DNA of 48,118 nt from an uncultured Fluviicola sp. (GCA_913009205.1 CAJVYC010000020.1:1-48118); one strand, 5' to 3'; positions 9,066-17,876 are shown, numbered from the stretch's first letter. Translations and numbers: made by a program. Notes: generated from the letters alone by a model not told the origin.

Positions 9066-9644
9066 CTACTTCATGCAATCGCATGCGTCGTCAAATACAA
9101 ACTTTACGTTGGGCAGTCGTTTTTGCCATGACTCCTGAAAACTGGCGCCGAAACGAATACCACTCAAATCAATTTCCTCGATGTTTTGCATCCTCTCAAA
9201 GCTTTCTGGAAGACTCGAAATTGGATTGTCGTATAAATCGATGTATTTGATTCCCGCGAGGTATTCAATACAACTCGGTAAAGTGCCTAGAAAATTTCTA
9301 TTTAGGATAAGTCGTTCCAAACTTTTCATTCGGCACAGTTCATTCGGCATGCTTGTAAACTTGTTCTTTTCGAGATTCAAAATAGTGATATTACTCATAT
9401 CACCGATAAAATTTGGAAGCTCTCGAAGTTTATTTTTACTTAAGTCAAGGTGGATTAAGTTTTGAAATTTAGAGAGTTCTTCTGGAACAGAGTCCAATCT
9501 CATTCTTGATAGGCTTAAACCGCAAATTGTATCAGCGTCATACATCCAAGGAAGTTCTTCCCATTTATAAATTTCATACTTTTCTGATTGCGCAAAAGCA
9601 CAATTACAGACCAGAAATAAAATAATCGCGGATAGAAACTTCAT
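9066..9644 (-). CDS. leucine-rich repeat protein, exported
   Basis: 192-residue protein with a Sec signal (ILFLVCNCAFAQ). Five or so LRR units of about 23 residues follow, with the pattern LxxLxLxxNxLxxLP, for example LIHLDLSKNKLRELPNF, ILNLEKNKFTSMPNE and LERLILNRNFLGTLPS. It ends with a Cys pair (DACDCMK), perhaps a capping disulfide. The start lies inside the 3' end of ribF (41-bp overlap), so the two may be translationally linked. LRRs mediate protein binding; the partner is unknown. Confidence 0.85.
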   Translation of the reverse strand: MKFLSAIILFLVCNCAFAQSEKYEIYKWEELPWMYDADTICGLSLSRMRLDSVPEELSKFQNLIHLDLSKNKLRELPNFIGDMSNITILNLEKNKFTSMPNELCRMKSLERLILNRNFLGTLPSCIEYLAGIKYIDLYDNPISSLPESFERMQNIEEIDLSGIRFGASFQESWQKRLPNVKFVFDDACDCMK

Positions 9645-10545
9645 CTTTATTCAGTTGTTCTTTCAAATCAAAAACGGATTCAAACTTGTATTCGTCACGG
9701 AATCTCGTCAATAACTGTACCGTAACGTATTGATCATAAATGTCTTTATTAAAATCAAATATATGAACTTCGATGGATACAGGATTAAAATCTGACACCG
9801 TTGGTTTCGTGCCAATATTCAGCATTCCTTCTTTTATAGAGCCGTCTTGAAGCAAAATATTCACTGCATAAACTCCTGCTTTCGGTAACAATTTAACGTC
9901 ACTTTCAATGTCAATATTCGCTGTAGGAAAACCAATCTGTCGGCCCAGTGCCAGTCCTCCTACTACTCTTCCATGCAACTCAAACGGTTCTCCTAAAAAA
10001 GCAGAGATTCGATCTGTTTCTCCATTTAAAATGGCATTTCGAATTTTGGTTGAGCTTACATTTACATCATCAATTTCCAAAGCAGGAATTTCAATAACTT
10101 CAAATCCATAGATATCGCTTACGCTTCTCAAGAAATCGATTGATCCTTCTCTGTTTTTTCCAAACTGATGGTCATATCCTATTACAAGCTTCTTAACGTG
10201 CAATTGATTCACTAAGAAATCCCGAACAAACTCAAGAGCTGTCAATCGTGAAAATTCTTTAGTGAAAGGATGAATAATAATATTTTTTAAGCCAAAGCGT
10301 CTCAATTTATCAATTTTCTCGACTTGCGTTTGTATTAACTTTAAACCATGACTTTCAGGATAAAGCACCATCCTTGGATGCGGATAAAAAGTGAAAAGAA
10401 CGGATTCTCCTCCCACAGCCTTCGCTTCCTTATTCAATTGGTTAATAATCTTTTGATGGCCGATATGCACACCGTCGAAAGTCCCAATGGTTAGGACAGG
10501 GTTAGGAATTTTTTCAAGTTGTTCGAATCCTTGGAAGACGTTCAT
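9604..10545 (-). CDS. ribF: bifunctional riboflavin kinase / FAD synthetase RibF
   Basis: Cytoplasmic enzyme that phosphorylates riboflavin to FMN and adenylates FMN to FAD. Its 313 residues are normal. The N-terminal nucleotidyltransferase domain shows GTFDGVHIGHQK (residues about 22-33, the HxGH signature) and STKIRNAI near residue 165. The C-terminal flavokinase domain shows GRQIGFPTANI near residue 200, with the PTAN motif. A TTG-N18-TAAATTTG promoter lies just upstream. It is followed by the LRR gene with a 41-bp overlap. Very secure. Confidence 0.96.
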   Translation of the reverse strand: MNVFQGFEQLEKIPNPVLTIGTFDGVHIGHQKIINQLNKEAKAVGGESVLFTFYPHPRMVLYPESHGLKLIQTQVEKIDKLRRFGLKNIIIHPFTKEFSRLTALEFVRDFLVNQLHVKKLVIGYDHQFGKNREGSIDFLRSVSDIYGFEVIEIPALEIDDVNVSSTKIRNAILNGETDRISAFLGEPFELHGRVVGGLALGRQIGFPTANIDIESDVKLLPKAGVYAVNILLQDGSIKEGMLNIGTKPTVSDFNPVSIEVHIFDFNKDIYDQYVTVQLLTRFRDEYKFESVFDLKEQLNKDEVSIRDYFISGL

Positions 10546-10565
10546 TCAAATTGTAATGCTTGCAG

Positions 10566-10594
10566 CAAATTTAACATTCCCTACCAATTTTCAA
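10566..10594 (-). promoter_or_regulatory. candidate promoter of ribF (TTG-N18-TAAATTTG)
   Basis: Reading the minus strand, TTG (10594-10592), an 18-base spacer and TAAATTTG (10573-10566) fit the Bacteroidota sigma-70 pattern TTG/TAnnTTTG. The box ends 20 bp before the ribF ATG at 10545, and the -33 box sits in the 3' end of the mini-lipoprotein gene upstream. Confidence 0.55.
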
Positions 10595-10835
10595 TGCAGT
10601 CGTACTGATGTTCCTGTAAGTATTCCAATGCTTTGTCATCGTGTTCGAATTTCTTTCGAATCGTTTTCTTTAATTTCCTACACTGTCTTGAGCGTCTTCT
10701 ATTTTGACCTTTTCCTTCTTTCATACATTGGCAATACTCATCCACATCCTCTTGTATTGATGATGGCTCATTGCATTGGGTAAGGATAAAAAATGCTGCC
10801 AACAGAATGAAAATGACTCCAAATTTCTTCCTAAT
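10581..10835 (-). CDS. small Cys-containing lipoprotein, paralogue 2, probable ATT start
   Basis: Unrecognised small lipoprotein, about 84 residues. In frame upstream of the first ordinary start codon (TTG at 10802) lies an obvious lipoprotein signal, RKKFGVIFILLAAFFILTQC, which TTG initiation would cut off. The open frame instead begins at ATT 10835-10833, overlapping by one base the TAA of the upstream gene (TAATT, the equivalent of a TAATG junction). The mature part carries EDVDEYCQC and a second Cys cluster. It is clearly related to its upstream neighbour (EDVEEYCKC), so the two are a tandem duplication. Function unknown. ATT initiation or a mutated ATG is inference. Confidence 0.65.
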   Translation of the reverse strand: MRKKFGVIFILLAAFFILTQCNEPSSIQEDVDEYCQCMKEGKGQNRRRSRQCRKLKKTIRKKFEHDDKALEYLQEHQYDCIENW

Positions 10836-11038
10836 TATTTCTCTGGTGATCTGTATTTTCTAATATTTTCAATAATATATTCAGCCTCTTCGGGCGAATT
10901 TCCATGTTTCTCCTTCATTGCTTCGGTAATTGGAATGAACGCTCGTAAATCATAATTATTTTTCACGTTTTCCACACACTTGCAATATTCTTCTACATCT
11001 TCTTCCACAATTGTAGTTGAACAACTGGAAATCAGCAC
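10835..11038 (-). CDS. small Cys-containing lipoprotein, paralogue 1, start uncertain
   Basis: Small lipoprotein paralogous to the next gene (shared EDVxEYCxC). Given here from GTG at 11038, but the lipoprotein signal is visible upstream in the same frame (RFKTYWFAIFTVVLISSC, reaching back to about 11071), bounded by a TAG at 11089-11087. No ATG, GTG or TTG lies in that upstream part; ACG (11080) or ATA (11050) are the only near-start codons. Either a very rare start is used or the gene is decaying. It lies divergently from the suf operon promoter region. Confidence 0.55.
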   Translation of the reverse strand: MLISSCSTTIVEEDVEEYCKCVENVKNNYDLRAFIPITEAMKEKHGNSPEEAEYIIENIRKYRSPEK

Positions 11039-11097
11039 TACTGTAAATATAGCAAACCAATAAGTTTTAAACCTTAACGTATAACCCTAATTTTTAT

Positions 11098-11128
11098 TTG
11101 CAACAATACCACAAATTAGGTATTTTTG
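11098..11128 (+). promoter_or_regulatory. promoter of the suf operon (TTG-N20-TATTTTTG)
   Basis: TTG at 11098-11100, a 20-base spacer and TATTTTTG at 11121-11128 match the Bacteroidota promoter pattern. The sufA ATG is 45 bp downstream. No obvious IscR-type operator is recognisable. Confidence 0.65.
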
Positions 11129-11172
11129 CAGTGAGAAATAGTTTTATTTATAATTGTTCTAAATAAAGAAAA

Positions 11173-11496
11173 ATGATAACTGTAACAGACTCAGCTAAAA
11201 AACAAGCCTTACGTCTCATGGAAGACGAGGGGCAAGATGGATATTTCATTCGCGTTGGTGTTGAAGGAGGAGGGTGTTCTGGATTGATGTACAAATTGGA
11301 CTTCGATAATGAACGCAAGGAAACAGATAAATCGTTTGAAGACAACGGAATTGAAGTTGTTTTAGACAAAAAAAGTTTTTTATACCTCGTTGGAACGACT
11401 CTTGATTTTTCGGGAGGATTGAACGGTAAAGGCTTCGTATTTGTAAACCCAAATGCAGATAGAACCTGCGGATGTGGTGAATCATTTTCAATATAA
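11173..11496 (+). CDS. sufA: SufA/IscA-type iron-sulfur carrier
   Basis: 107-residue A-type carrier protein (HesB/IscA family) that receives Fe-S clusters from the SufBCD scaffold and passes them to client apoproteins. The three conserved cysteines are in GGGCSG (residues about 34-39) and the C-terminal CGCGESF. It is first in a sufA-B-C-D cluster, 8 bp before sufB, which favours the name sufA over iscA or erpA. Very clear family. Confidence 0.93.
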   Translation: MITVTDSAKKQALRLMEDEGQDGYFIRVGVEGGGCSGLMYKLDFDNERKETDKSFEDNGIEVVLDKKSFLYLVGTTLDFSGGLNGKGFVFVNPNADRTCGCGESFSI

Positions 11497-11504
11497 TCGG
11501 AATT

Positions 11505-12959
11505 ATGTCAAATTATACAGAAAACGAATTAGCAAAAGATCTTGAAGACCAAGAGTACGAATTTGGTTTTACCACAGATATTGAATCTGACAAGATCCCA
11601 AAAGGACTTAGTGAAGAGGTAATTCGATTTATTTCTGCCAAAAAAGAAGAGCCACAATGGTTACTTGACTTTAGGTTAGACTCTTTTCGTAAATGGAAAG
11701 AAATGATCGAACCTGAATGGGCGCATGTTCATTATGCGAAACCAGACTTTCAAGATATAAGTTATTATTCTGCTCCAAAACAGACTAAAAAGTACGAGAG
11801 TTGGGACGATGTTGATCCAGAGATGAAGGAAACCATGAAAAAGTTGGGAATCTCTATGGAAGAGCAAAAACGACTTACTGGAACGAATGTAGCAGTTGAC
11901 TTCGTTATGGATTCCGTTTCTGTTGCAACTTCATTCAAATCGAAACTTAAAGAACTTGGAATTATATTCTGTTCATTCTCTGAAGCAGTTCAAGACTATC
12001 CTGAATTGGTTCGAGCGAACATGGGAACGGTTGTTCCATCGACAGATAATTTCTATGCGGCTTTAAATTCTGCTGTATTTACGGATGGTTCATTTTGCTA
12101 CATTCCGAAAGGAGTTAGATGTCCAATGGAACTTTCAACGTATTTCAGAATTAACGAAGGGGGAACGGGTCAATTTGAAAGAACACTTGTTGTTGCTGAC
12201 GAAGGAGCTTACGTTTCTTACTTAGAAGGTTGCACAGCACCTCAGAGAGATGAGAATCAATTGCACGCAGCAGTTGTTGAGTTGATCGCAAAGGATAACG
12301 CCGAAATAAAATATTCAACGGTTCAAAACTGGTATCCTGGAGATAAGAATGGTGTTGGTGGAATTTTCAACTTCGTTACGAAGCGTGGAATCTGCGGAAC
12401 AAATTCTAAAATTTCATGGACGCAAGTTGAAACGGGATCTGCCGTGACATGGAAATACCCTTCGTGTATTTTGAAAGGTGACAACTCAATTGGAGAATTT
12501 TACTCTGTTGCCGTTACCAATCATTTTCAACAAGCAGATACTGGAACGAAGATGATTCATCTAGGTAAAAACACCAAAAGTACGATTATCTCTAAAGGAA
12601 TTTCGGCTGGTAAATCACAAAACTCTTACCGCGGATTGGTTCAAATTCACAAAGGAGCAACAAACTCTAGAAATTTCTCTCAATGCGATTCTTTGTTGAT
12701 GACAGATGAATGTGGAGCTCATACGTTCCCGTATATCGAGTGTAAAAATAGTTCATCAAAAATAGAACATGAAGCAACTACTTCTAAAATTGGAGAAGAT
12801 CAAATTTTCTATTGTAAGCAAAGAGGTATTGGCGAAGAGAAAGCGATTAGCTTAATCGTGAATGGATATTGCAAAGAAGTATTAAATCAGCTTCCAATGG
12901 AGTTTGCCGTTGAAGCACAGAAATTACTATCGATTAGTTTAGAAGGATCGGTAGGGTAA
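11505..12959 (+). CDS. sufB: Fe-S cluster assembly scaffold SufB
   Basis: 484-residue scaffold subunit of the SufBC2D complex, cytoplasmic; usual length is 470-495. Typical segments are [13 protein letters not shown] near residue 60, the beta-helix core and the C-terminal [22 protein letters not shown] with conserved Cys and acidic residues, followed by [22 protein letters not shown]. Its ATG lies 8 bp after sufA. A 155-bp spacer with odd repeats separates it from sufC. Very secure. Confidence 0.97.
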   Translation: MSNYTENELAKDLEDQEYEFGFTTDIESDKIPKGLSEEVIRFISAKKEEPQWLLDFRLDSFRKWKEMIEPEWAHVHYAKPDFQDISYYSAPKQTKKYESWDDVDPEMKETMKKLGISMEEQKRLTGTNVAVDFVMDSVSVATSFKSKLKELGIIFCSFSEAVQDYPELVRANMGTVVPSTDNFYAALNSAVFTDGSFCYIPKGVRCPMELSTYFRINEGGTGQFERTLVVADEGAYVSYLEGCTAPQRDENQLHAAVVELIAKDNAEIKYSTVQNWYPGDKNGVGGIFNFVTKRGICGTNSKISWTQVETGSAVTWKYPSCILKGDNSIGEFYSVAVTNHFQQADTGTKMIHLGKNTKSTIISKGISAGKSQNSYRGLVQIHKGATNSRNFSQCDSLLMTDECGAHTFPYIECKNSSSKIEHEATTSKIGEDQIFYCKQRGIGEEKAISLIVNGYCKEVLNQLPMEFAVEAQKLLSISLEGSVG

Positions 12960-13114
12960 AATTTATAGTTCGAAAGCTCGATTATTTGATTTTTCGAAAG
13001 TTCGACGGTTCGACGAAGAGAGTAATAAGTTTAGAGTTTAGATAAATTATTGAATCATTCGAGCAATCGAAATCCTAAATCCTAAATCCTAAAAATCGAT
13101 ATAAAAGAAAGACA
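12960..13114. repeat. repeat-rich spacer inside the suf operon
   Basis: Non-coding 155 bp between sufB and sufC. It contains near-repeats TTCGAAAGCTCGA, TTCGAAAGTTCGA and GTTCGACGAAG, followed by three tandem CCTAAAT-type units near 13075-13094. The vocabulary (TTTAGA, CCTAAAT) recalls the intergenic block at 23979-24140. No RNA family recognised. Confidence 0.5.
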
Positions 13115-13867
13115 ATGATTAAGATAAATAATTTACACGCGAAAATTGAGGGAAAGGAAATCTTAAAAGGATTGAACCTTGAAGTAAAAGCGGGAGAGAT
13201 TCACGCGATTATGGGACCAAACGGTGCTGGGAAAAGTACGTTGGCTTCTGTATTGGCAGGTAGAGAAGAATATGAAGTAACCGAAGGCTCTGTTGATTTC
13301 GATGGTGCAGATTTGCTTGAAATGGACACTGAAGATAGAGCTCGTGAAGGTTTGTTCCTTGCTTTTCAATATCCAGTTGAAATTCCAGGTGTTTCAAACG
13401 TCAATTTTTTGAGAACTGCGATTAACGAAACGAGAGAACACAAAAAAGAAGATCCGATTTCAGCGAAAGATTTCATGGCTATGGTTCGTGAAAAGTCTGC
13501 GCTTGTTGAGCTTGATGCTAAATTGGCTTCTAGAAGTGTGAATGAAGGATTCTCTGGAGGTGAGAAAAAACGAAACGAGATCTTTCAAATGGCAATGTTG
13601 AATCCAAAGTTGGCTATTCTTGATGAAACAGATTCAGGATTAGATATCGATGCATTACGAATTGTAGCGAACGGTGTTAACACATTGAAAAGTGACAAAA
13701 ACGCGACAATTGTTATTACACACTACCAAAGACTTTTGGATTATATTATCCCGGATTTTGTACACGTACTTTACGATGGTAAAATTGTAAAAACGGGAAC
13801 AAAAGAACTTGCTCTTGAATTGGAAGAGAAGGGATACGATTGGATTAAAGCAGAATTAGCGAACTAA
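13115..13867 (+). CDS. sufC: Fe-S assembly ATPase SufC
   Basis: 250-residue ABC-type ATPase that drives the SufBC2D scaffold. Walker A GPNGAGKST (residues about 34-42), the SufC-specific Q-loop region FLAFQYPVEIPGVSN, signature SGGEKKRNE (near 147) and Walker B LAILDETDSGLD are all present. No membrane segment, as expected. Last base of its stop is at 13867, 3 bp before an alternative TTG and 12 bp before the sufD ATG. Confidence 0.97.
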   Translation: MIKINNLHAKIEGKEILKGLNLEVKAGEIHAIMGPNGAGKSTLASVLAGREEYEVTEGSVDFDGADLLEMDTEDRAREGLFLAFQYPVEIPGVSNVNFLRTAINETREHKKEDPISAKDFMAMVREKSALVELDAKLASRSVNEGFSGGEKKRNEIFQMAMLNPKLAILDETDSGLDIDALRIVANGVNTLKSDKNATIVITHYQRLLDYIIPDFVHVLYDGKIVKTGTKELALELEEKGYDWIKAELAN

Positions 13868-13879
13868 GAGTTGATTGAA

Positions 13880-15151
13880 ATGAGCATGATTGCAGAAAAT
13901 AAAAAAGAGTTCATCTCACGTCTTTCCAAAACTTCGATCTCGATTCCAGAAGAATTGAAATCGTTAGCTGGGGCGACACTAGAGAACACAGACCTTCCAA
14001 CAACTCGCAACGAGCATTGGAAATACACGCGTGTTGCGAAATTGTCTAAGATTGACTTTAATAACAGCGCCGGAAACGTTCAAAACATTGAAGATTTTAT
14101 AATAGACCCAACAAAAGCGACATTTGTTTTTGTGAATGGTCATTATTCTACTGAATTTTCTTCCACTAAAATTCCGGAAGGCGTTACTGTTGAATTGTTA
14201 AGCAATTCAGGAATGACATCTAGTATTATTAAGAATGAAGGCGAAGTGTTTAATGCACTAAACACAGCTCATTTGATAGATGGCGCATCAATTACCATAA
14301 CTAACAAAGCGCAAGTTGAAACACCAATTCAAGTGATTCATATTCTTGATGGGAACGAACAACTTTCAAATTTCAAGACGGTTATTAATGCTGGAGCTTT
14401 TTCAAAAGCGAATATCGTTGAAGGGTTCTTTGCGACTAAAGGAAGCGAAAAATCATTTGCGAATGTTACATCTGAAATTAAAGTTGGAGCAAATGCTTTC
14501 TTGACTATTGACAAGGTTCAATTCGAGAACGAAGCATCATTCCATATTAGCACAGAACAAATTGAACAAGATAAATATTCAACCTTTACAATCAATACAA
14601 TTACTTTAAACGGTGGATTGGTTCGAAACAACTTGAATGTTGATGTGATCGGAGAAAATTGTACAACGCATTTGAATGGCGCTTACATCTTAAAAGGAAA
14701 ACAACACGTCGATAATCACTCAATTATGGATCATAAGGTTCCTAATTGTGAGTCGCATGAGTTGTACAAAGGCGTAATGGATGAAAATTCGACAGCTGTA
14801 TTTAACGGTAAGGTTTACGTTCGTAAAGACGCACAAAAAATCAATGCTTTTCAATCTAATCGAAACGTTCTTCTTTCGGATAGCGCAGCGGTCAATTCGA
14901 AGCCTGAGTTAGAAATATATGCGGATGATGTAAAGTGTTCTCACGGATCGACTACAGGACAATTGGACGATGATGCGATCTTCTATTTGAGAGCAAGAGG
15001 TTTGTCTAGAAGGGCTGCAACTCAATTACTGGTTTCTGCGTTTATTACAGAGATAATTGATCATATTGAAAATGAAAACGTGAGAGCGTTCACATTCAAC
15101 TTATTAAAAAAACGATACGGTTGGGACATTACTCCTGAAGATTTTCATTAA
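13880..15151 (+). CDS. sufD: Fe-S assembly protein SufD
   Basis: About 423 residues, homologue of SufB and third partner of SufBC2D. Conserved parts are NEHWKYTRVAKLSK near the N-terminus and the C-terminal VKCSHGSTTGQLDDDAIFYLRARGLSRRAA, which contains the conserved Cys and His. ATG at 13880 is preferred; a TTG at 13871 would add three residues. Its last 23 bp overlap the convergent HEAT-like gene. No sufS cysteine desulfurase follows, so sulfur delivery must be encoded elsewhere. Confidence 0.96.
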   Translation: MSMIAENKKEFISRLSKTSISIPEELKSLAGATLENTDLPTTRNEHWKYTRVAKLSKIDFNNSAGNVQNIEDFIIDPTKATFVFVNGHYSTEFSSTKIPEGVTVELLSNSGMTSSIIKNEGEVFNALNTAHLIDGASITITNKAQVETPIQVIHILDGNEQLSNFKTVINAGAFSKANIVEGFFATKGSEKSFANVTSEIKVGANAFLTIDKVQFENEASFHISTEQIEQDKYSTFTINTITLNGGLVRNNLNVDVIGENCTTHLNGAYILKGKQHVDNHSIMDHKVPNCESHELYKGVMDENSTAVFNGKVYVRKDAQKINAFQSNRNVLLSDSAAVNSKPELEIYADDVKCSHGSTTGQLDDDAIFYLRARGLSRRAATQLLVSAFITEIIDHIENENVRAFTFNLLKKRYGWDITPEDFH

Positions 15152-15677
15152 AATCCTTAATTGCAATAGCGATTTCGCTTAACAATTCTGCCTTTTGCTC
15201 GTCTCTTGGCGGGTTACTTTCAATGTAGTTTTTTAGGTGCAACTGGCATTCTAGGATATTCTCTTCCATAAATGGACCTTCGAGGTTTTCTATAATCGTT
15301 AGGCAATCCAACGTTTCTAGGAACGTTCCTGTAGTTGCTATAAGCACGAAATCATCGATATAATCGCTAAAGTCGACCTTGGTATTCCAAATTGTAGAAA
15401 GCACTGTTTGACGAATTGGTAAATAATGTTTGTCTTCGATAATATCCATTACATCGGCACAAACGCTCGTATCCTTCAAGCTGCTTAACAATTCAATAAT
15501 TTCAGTTTTGTTCTTTTCAGAAACTCCTGCCATTAATTTATCAGCCAAAGGTTTAATAAAAGAAACATCCCCATGCGCTTCAAGTGACTTGACTGCCTTA
15601 GTGACTTTTTTCGAATCCGTAGAATTCAAATCTTCAAGAATTTTCGTGATTTTGTTTTCTTTTGTTTTATCTGCCAT
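15129..15677 (-). CDS. HEAT-repeat-like cytoplasmic protein
   Basis: 182 residues, almost wholly helical, no signal peptide. Two-helix units such as NSTDSKKVTKAVKSLEAHGDVSFIKPLADKL fit HEAT repeats; the family is common and uncharacterised in Flavobacteriales. It is convergent with sufD and overlaps it by 23 bp. A -7 box (TATTTTTG) sits 16 bp upstream of its ATG. Likely a protein-interaction scaffold; function unknown. Confidence 0.75.
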   Translation of the reverse strand: MADKTKENKITKILEDLNSTDSKKVTKAVKSLEAHGDVSFIKPLADKLMAGVSEKNKTEIIELLSSLKDTSVCADVMDIIEDKHYLPIRQTVLSTIWNTKVDFSDYIDDFVLIATTGTFLETLDCLTIIENLEGPFMEENILECQLHLKNYIESNPPRDEQKAELLSEIAIAIKDFNENLQE

Positions 15678-15693
15678 TACCTCAATTTTTCCA

Positions 15694-15701
15694 CAAAAAT
15701 A
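15694..15701 (-). promoter_or_regulatory. candidate -7 box TATTTTTG for the HEAT-like gene
   Basis: Minus-strand TATTTTTG, exact TAnnTTTG match, ending 16 bp before the ATG at 15677. No convincing -33 TTG at normal spacing. Confidence 0.45.
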
Positions 15702-15765
15702 CTAAAAAGCTAAGGTTTGACTTCATGAATAAATTCGTAGTTTAAATTTTTTTCATCCAATTGAA

Positions 15766-15773
15766 TATCTTTG
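15766..15773 (+). promoter_or_regulatory. -7 box TATCTTTG directly before a start codon
   Basis: TATCTTTG ends at 15773, only 5 bases before the ATG at 15779. Transcription starting the usual few bases downstream would give a leaderless or nearly leaderless mRNA. Confidence 0.5.
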
Positions 15774-15778
15774 TCTTT

Positions 15779-16732
15779 ATGAAGTTGAGATTCCTTCTTG
15801 TATTAACTGTCGCAAGTTTAATTCTTTCAGGATGTTATGTGGAAAATGTATCCTCATCGAAGAATAAGATATTGGTTATTGCTTCTGATTATTTATACGA
15901 GCATGACACTTTAATATTTAGTGATTTCGCGAAGAAGGAAAACATTCGAATCATCATTAAGCACATCGATACCCCAAGTTTGGTGGGCGAAATCCAAGGT
16001 AATAAATACGCGCATGGTATTGATTTGGTAATGATGAAATCTCTTTACAATGTCTACAACTTAAGCCGCACAGATATTTTTCATTCTATAAATCATATCA
16101 AAGAAAAGAACAGAGCGCTGGCTCGATTTATGTCGACAGAGTATAAATACATTGGAATTGGAATTGATCCTTACGTTTGTGTTTCCAATCCAGATACAAC
16201 TGCTGTCATTAGCACATATAACGATTTAAAAAATACGCAGTTCGTAAATACGTTAGTTGAAGATGAATTGATTCCAATGCTTGCTCCATTGATGAGTAAA
16301 TTCAATAAAGTAGAATCATATGAATGGATGGAATCAGTCTTTAAAAATGAACTTCCAATCAAGGAATTGAACACGATAAATGCCCAATCGACCCCGGTGA
16401 TTCTTACAACATTTGAAAATTATTCAAGTAATTTTAAAGGTGATTCCATTTTTTCGAGGTACTCAGATTTATCATTCCCAAATTCGAGTTCTTCTGGAAC
16501 GTTTTATAACATGAGAACGGCTTGTATTATTGCGCAGGCAGAACATTTCGGGGCAGTATCTACATTCCTTAACTTCTACCTTTTACCGCAGAATAATAGA
16601 CGCCTTAACGACGAGCTGAAAACGCTGCCGATTAACGACAGTGGAAGAGATATATTGCTCTATCGGGTTAATTCGGATGAATTAATGCAGTACTACTCAA
16701 TGTTTAAACGAATATTAAATCGGCTTAAATAA
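15779..16732 (+). CDS. lipoprotein resembling extracellular solute-binding proteins
   Basis: About 317 residues with a lipoprotein signal (LTVASLILSGC). The mature part (ILVIASDYLYEHDTLIFSDFAKKENI..., HGIDLVMMKSLYNVYNLSR) has the alternating alpha/beta look of type-2 periplasmic binding proteins of the iron/spermidine type, a weak resemblance by eye. No ABC permease or ATPase is adjacent, so a transport role is unproven. The ATG at 15779 is chosen because it starts the signal peptide; an upstream TTG at 15761 would overlap the promoter box. Confidence 0.7.
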   Translation: MKLRFLLVLTVASLILSGCYVENVSSSKNKILVIASDYLYEHDTLIFSDFAKKENIRIIIKHIDTPSLVGEIQGNKYAHGIDLVMMKSLYNVYNLSRTDIFHSINHIKEKNRALARFMSTEYKYIGIGIDPYVCVSNPDTTAVISTYNDLKNTQFVNTLVEDELIPMLAPLMSKFNKVESYEWMESVFKNELPIKELNTINAQSTPVILTTFENYSSNFKGDSIFSRYSDLSFPNSSSSGTFYNMRTACIIAQAEHFGAVSTFLNFYLLPQNNRRLNDELKTLPINDSGRDILLYRVNSDELMQYYSMFKRILNRLK

Positions 16733-16915
16733 TTCACTAATTCTTTGATGATTCGGCGTATTTCGACAGGCTCGTTAATACCATTCTACACAGAAGTTGA
16801 ATTCTAACGAAAATCTATTTGACCAGAATTACCGATAAGTGCAAGTCTCTCAATAGAATACCACTAGAAAACTAAGTAGTATTAATTGTAAGGTATTATA
16901 ACTTGGTTTGTTCCT

Positions 16916-17503
16916 TTGAATATTGAATTACTTTTGAGAGTTTTGATGAAACTTTTTTTCAATGAAGTTTATAAAAACAATTTATTGAGCTTACAGAAAG
17001 ACCCTTATCTCACTAAAGAAGGAGTAGGAAGAATGAATTTCACATCCTCTAATTACTTGTCTAGAGTAAAAATATTCCTGACTTTATTTGTTGCTTTAGT
17101 AATTGTCGCATTGGCAGTTATCATTGCCAATGCCGGAGTTACGTATAAAACATTAATTACAGTTCTTGGAGCTTTAATATCGTCTTATTTAATTGTCTCC
17201 TATATTTGTTCGCACTCACAATCGGCCTCTTTAAAAAGGGATACTTTGATTTTTAACTCCATAAAAAAGAGAAGTTCAGTCGTGTCGGTGGGTAGTGTTA
17301 GCAAAGTGAAATCACGCTGTTTTTTTGGTTTGTGCTCCACTTTTATTCATTATAAAATCGATGGTAGAGCAAATTGGATTTTCATCCTAACGCCTGAAAT
17401 GCAGACTTCTCCAGAAAAAGTGATTAACCAAGCTTTGGAATTGAAGAGGGAAAATAAAAAGGCAAATCATAAGCCGGGTTCTGTAATCACGCAACACGCG
17501 TAA
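16916..17503 (+). CDS. small membrane protein, C-terminus overlaps rnpB
   Basis: Unrecognised protein with two adjacent transmembrane segments (IFLTLFVALVIVALAVIIA and LITVLGALISSYLIVSYI), followed by a basic cytoplasmic domain of about 95 residues. The start is unclear: TTG at 16916, ATG at 16946, or ATG at 17033, which has AAGGAG-like sequence upstream and puts the first span close to the N-terminus. The final 14 codons (after residue ~180) lie antisense over the 3' end of the RNase P RNA gene, so the true C-terminus is fixed by RNA sequence. Confidence 0.65.
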   Translation: MNIELLLRVLMKLFFNEVYKNNLLSLQKDPYLTKEGVGRMNFTSSNYLSRVKIFLTLFVALVIVALAVIIANAGVTYKTLITVLGALISSYLIVSYICSHSQSASLKRDTLIFNSIKKRSSVVSVGSVSKVKSRCFFGLCSTFIHYKIDGRANWIFILTPEMQTSPEKVINQALELKRENKKANHKPGSVITQHA

Positions 17504-17857
17504 CGTCTATCATTTATCTAGCCTCGCCCTCACGGACGAGATCAATCGACCCACCCTTCTCAACAATCCGAAGATATTAGAACGAGCAATTCTAAATTTG
17601 AGATTTACATGGTCTTTCAACACGTAAGGTTTACCTCGCAAACATTGTCACCAACGCTCCGGTGAGCTCTTACCTCACCTTTTCACCCTTACCTTAGCAT
17701 AACTAAGGCGGTATATTCTCTGTGGCACTATCTGTTACAGTCAAAGCGAACTTCTCCTGCACCTTCCCGTTAAGAAGTACGTTGCTCTATGTAGCCCAGA
17801 CTTTCCTCCCTCTCCCTCGACAAACCGAAAGAAACAGCGATAGACTGATTTGCCTTT
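17458..17857 (-). ncRNA. rnpB: RNase P RNA (bacterial type A)
   Basis: Catalytic RNA of RNase P, matures tRNA 5' ends. On the minus strand the 5' core GAGGAAAGTC lies at 17808-17799 and the 3' core ACAGAACCCGGCTTAT at 17484-17469, in the right order. The P1 helix is visible as a perfect 12-bp pair: AAAGGCAAATCA (17857-17846) with TGATTTGCCTTT (17469-17458), followed by a T-run that can terminate transcription. Length about 400 nt is normal. Ends were set by the P1 helix. Its 3' end overlaps the convergent membrane-protein gene by about 46 bp. Confidence 0.95.
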
Positions 17858-17860
17858 CGA

Positions 17861-17868
17861 CAAAAATA
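17861..17868 (-). promoter_or_regulatory. -7 box TATTTTTG of rnpB
   Basis: Minus-strand TATTTTTG ends 3 bases before the first P1 nucleotide at 17857, the right distance for the -7 box of a transcript beginning at the mature 5' end. It lies in the gap after the T9SS type-A gene. Confidence 0.6.
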
Positions 17869-17876
17869 CATTTAAA

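Noticed and set aside
10545-10600. FMN riboswitch upstream of ribF
   Set aside because: The upstream gap is only 35 bp and holds a promoter; none of the conserved riboswitch core is present.
13075-13094. CRISPR-like repeats in the sufB-sufC spacer
   Set aside because: Units are only about 7 bp and tandem without unique spacers; no CRISPR array or cas gene anywhere in the window.
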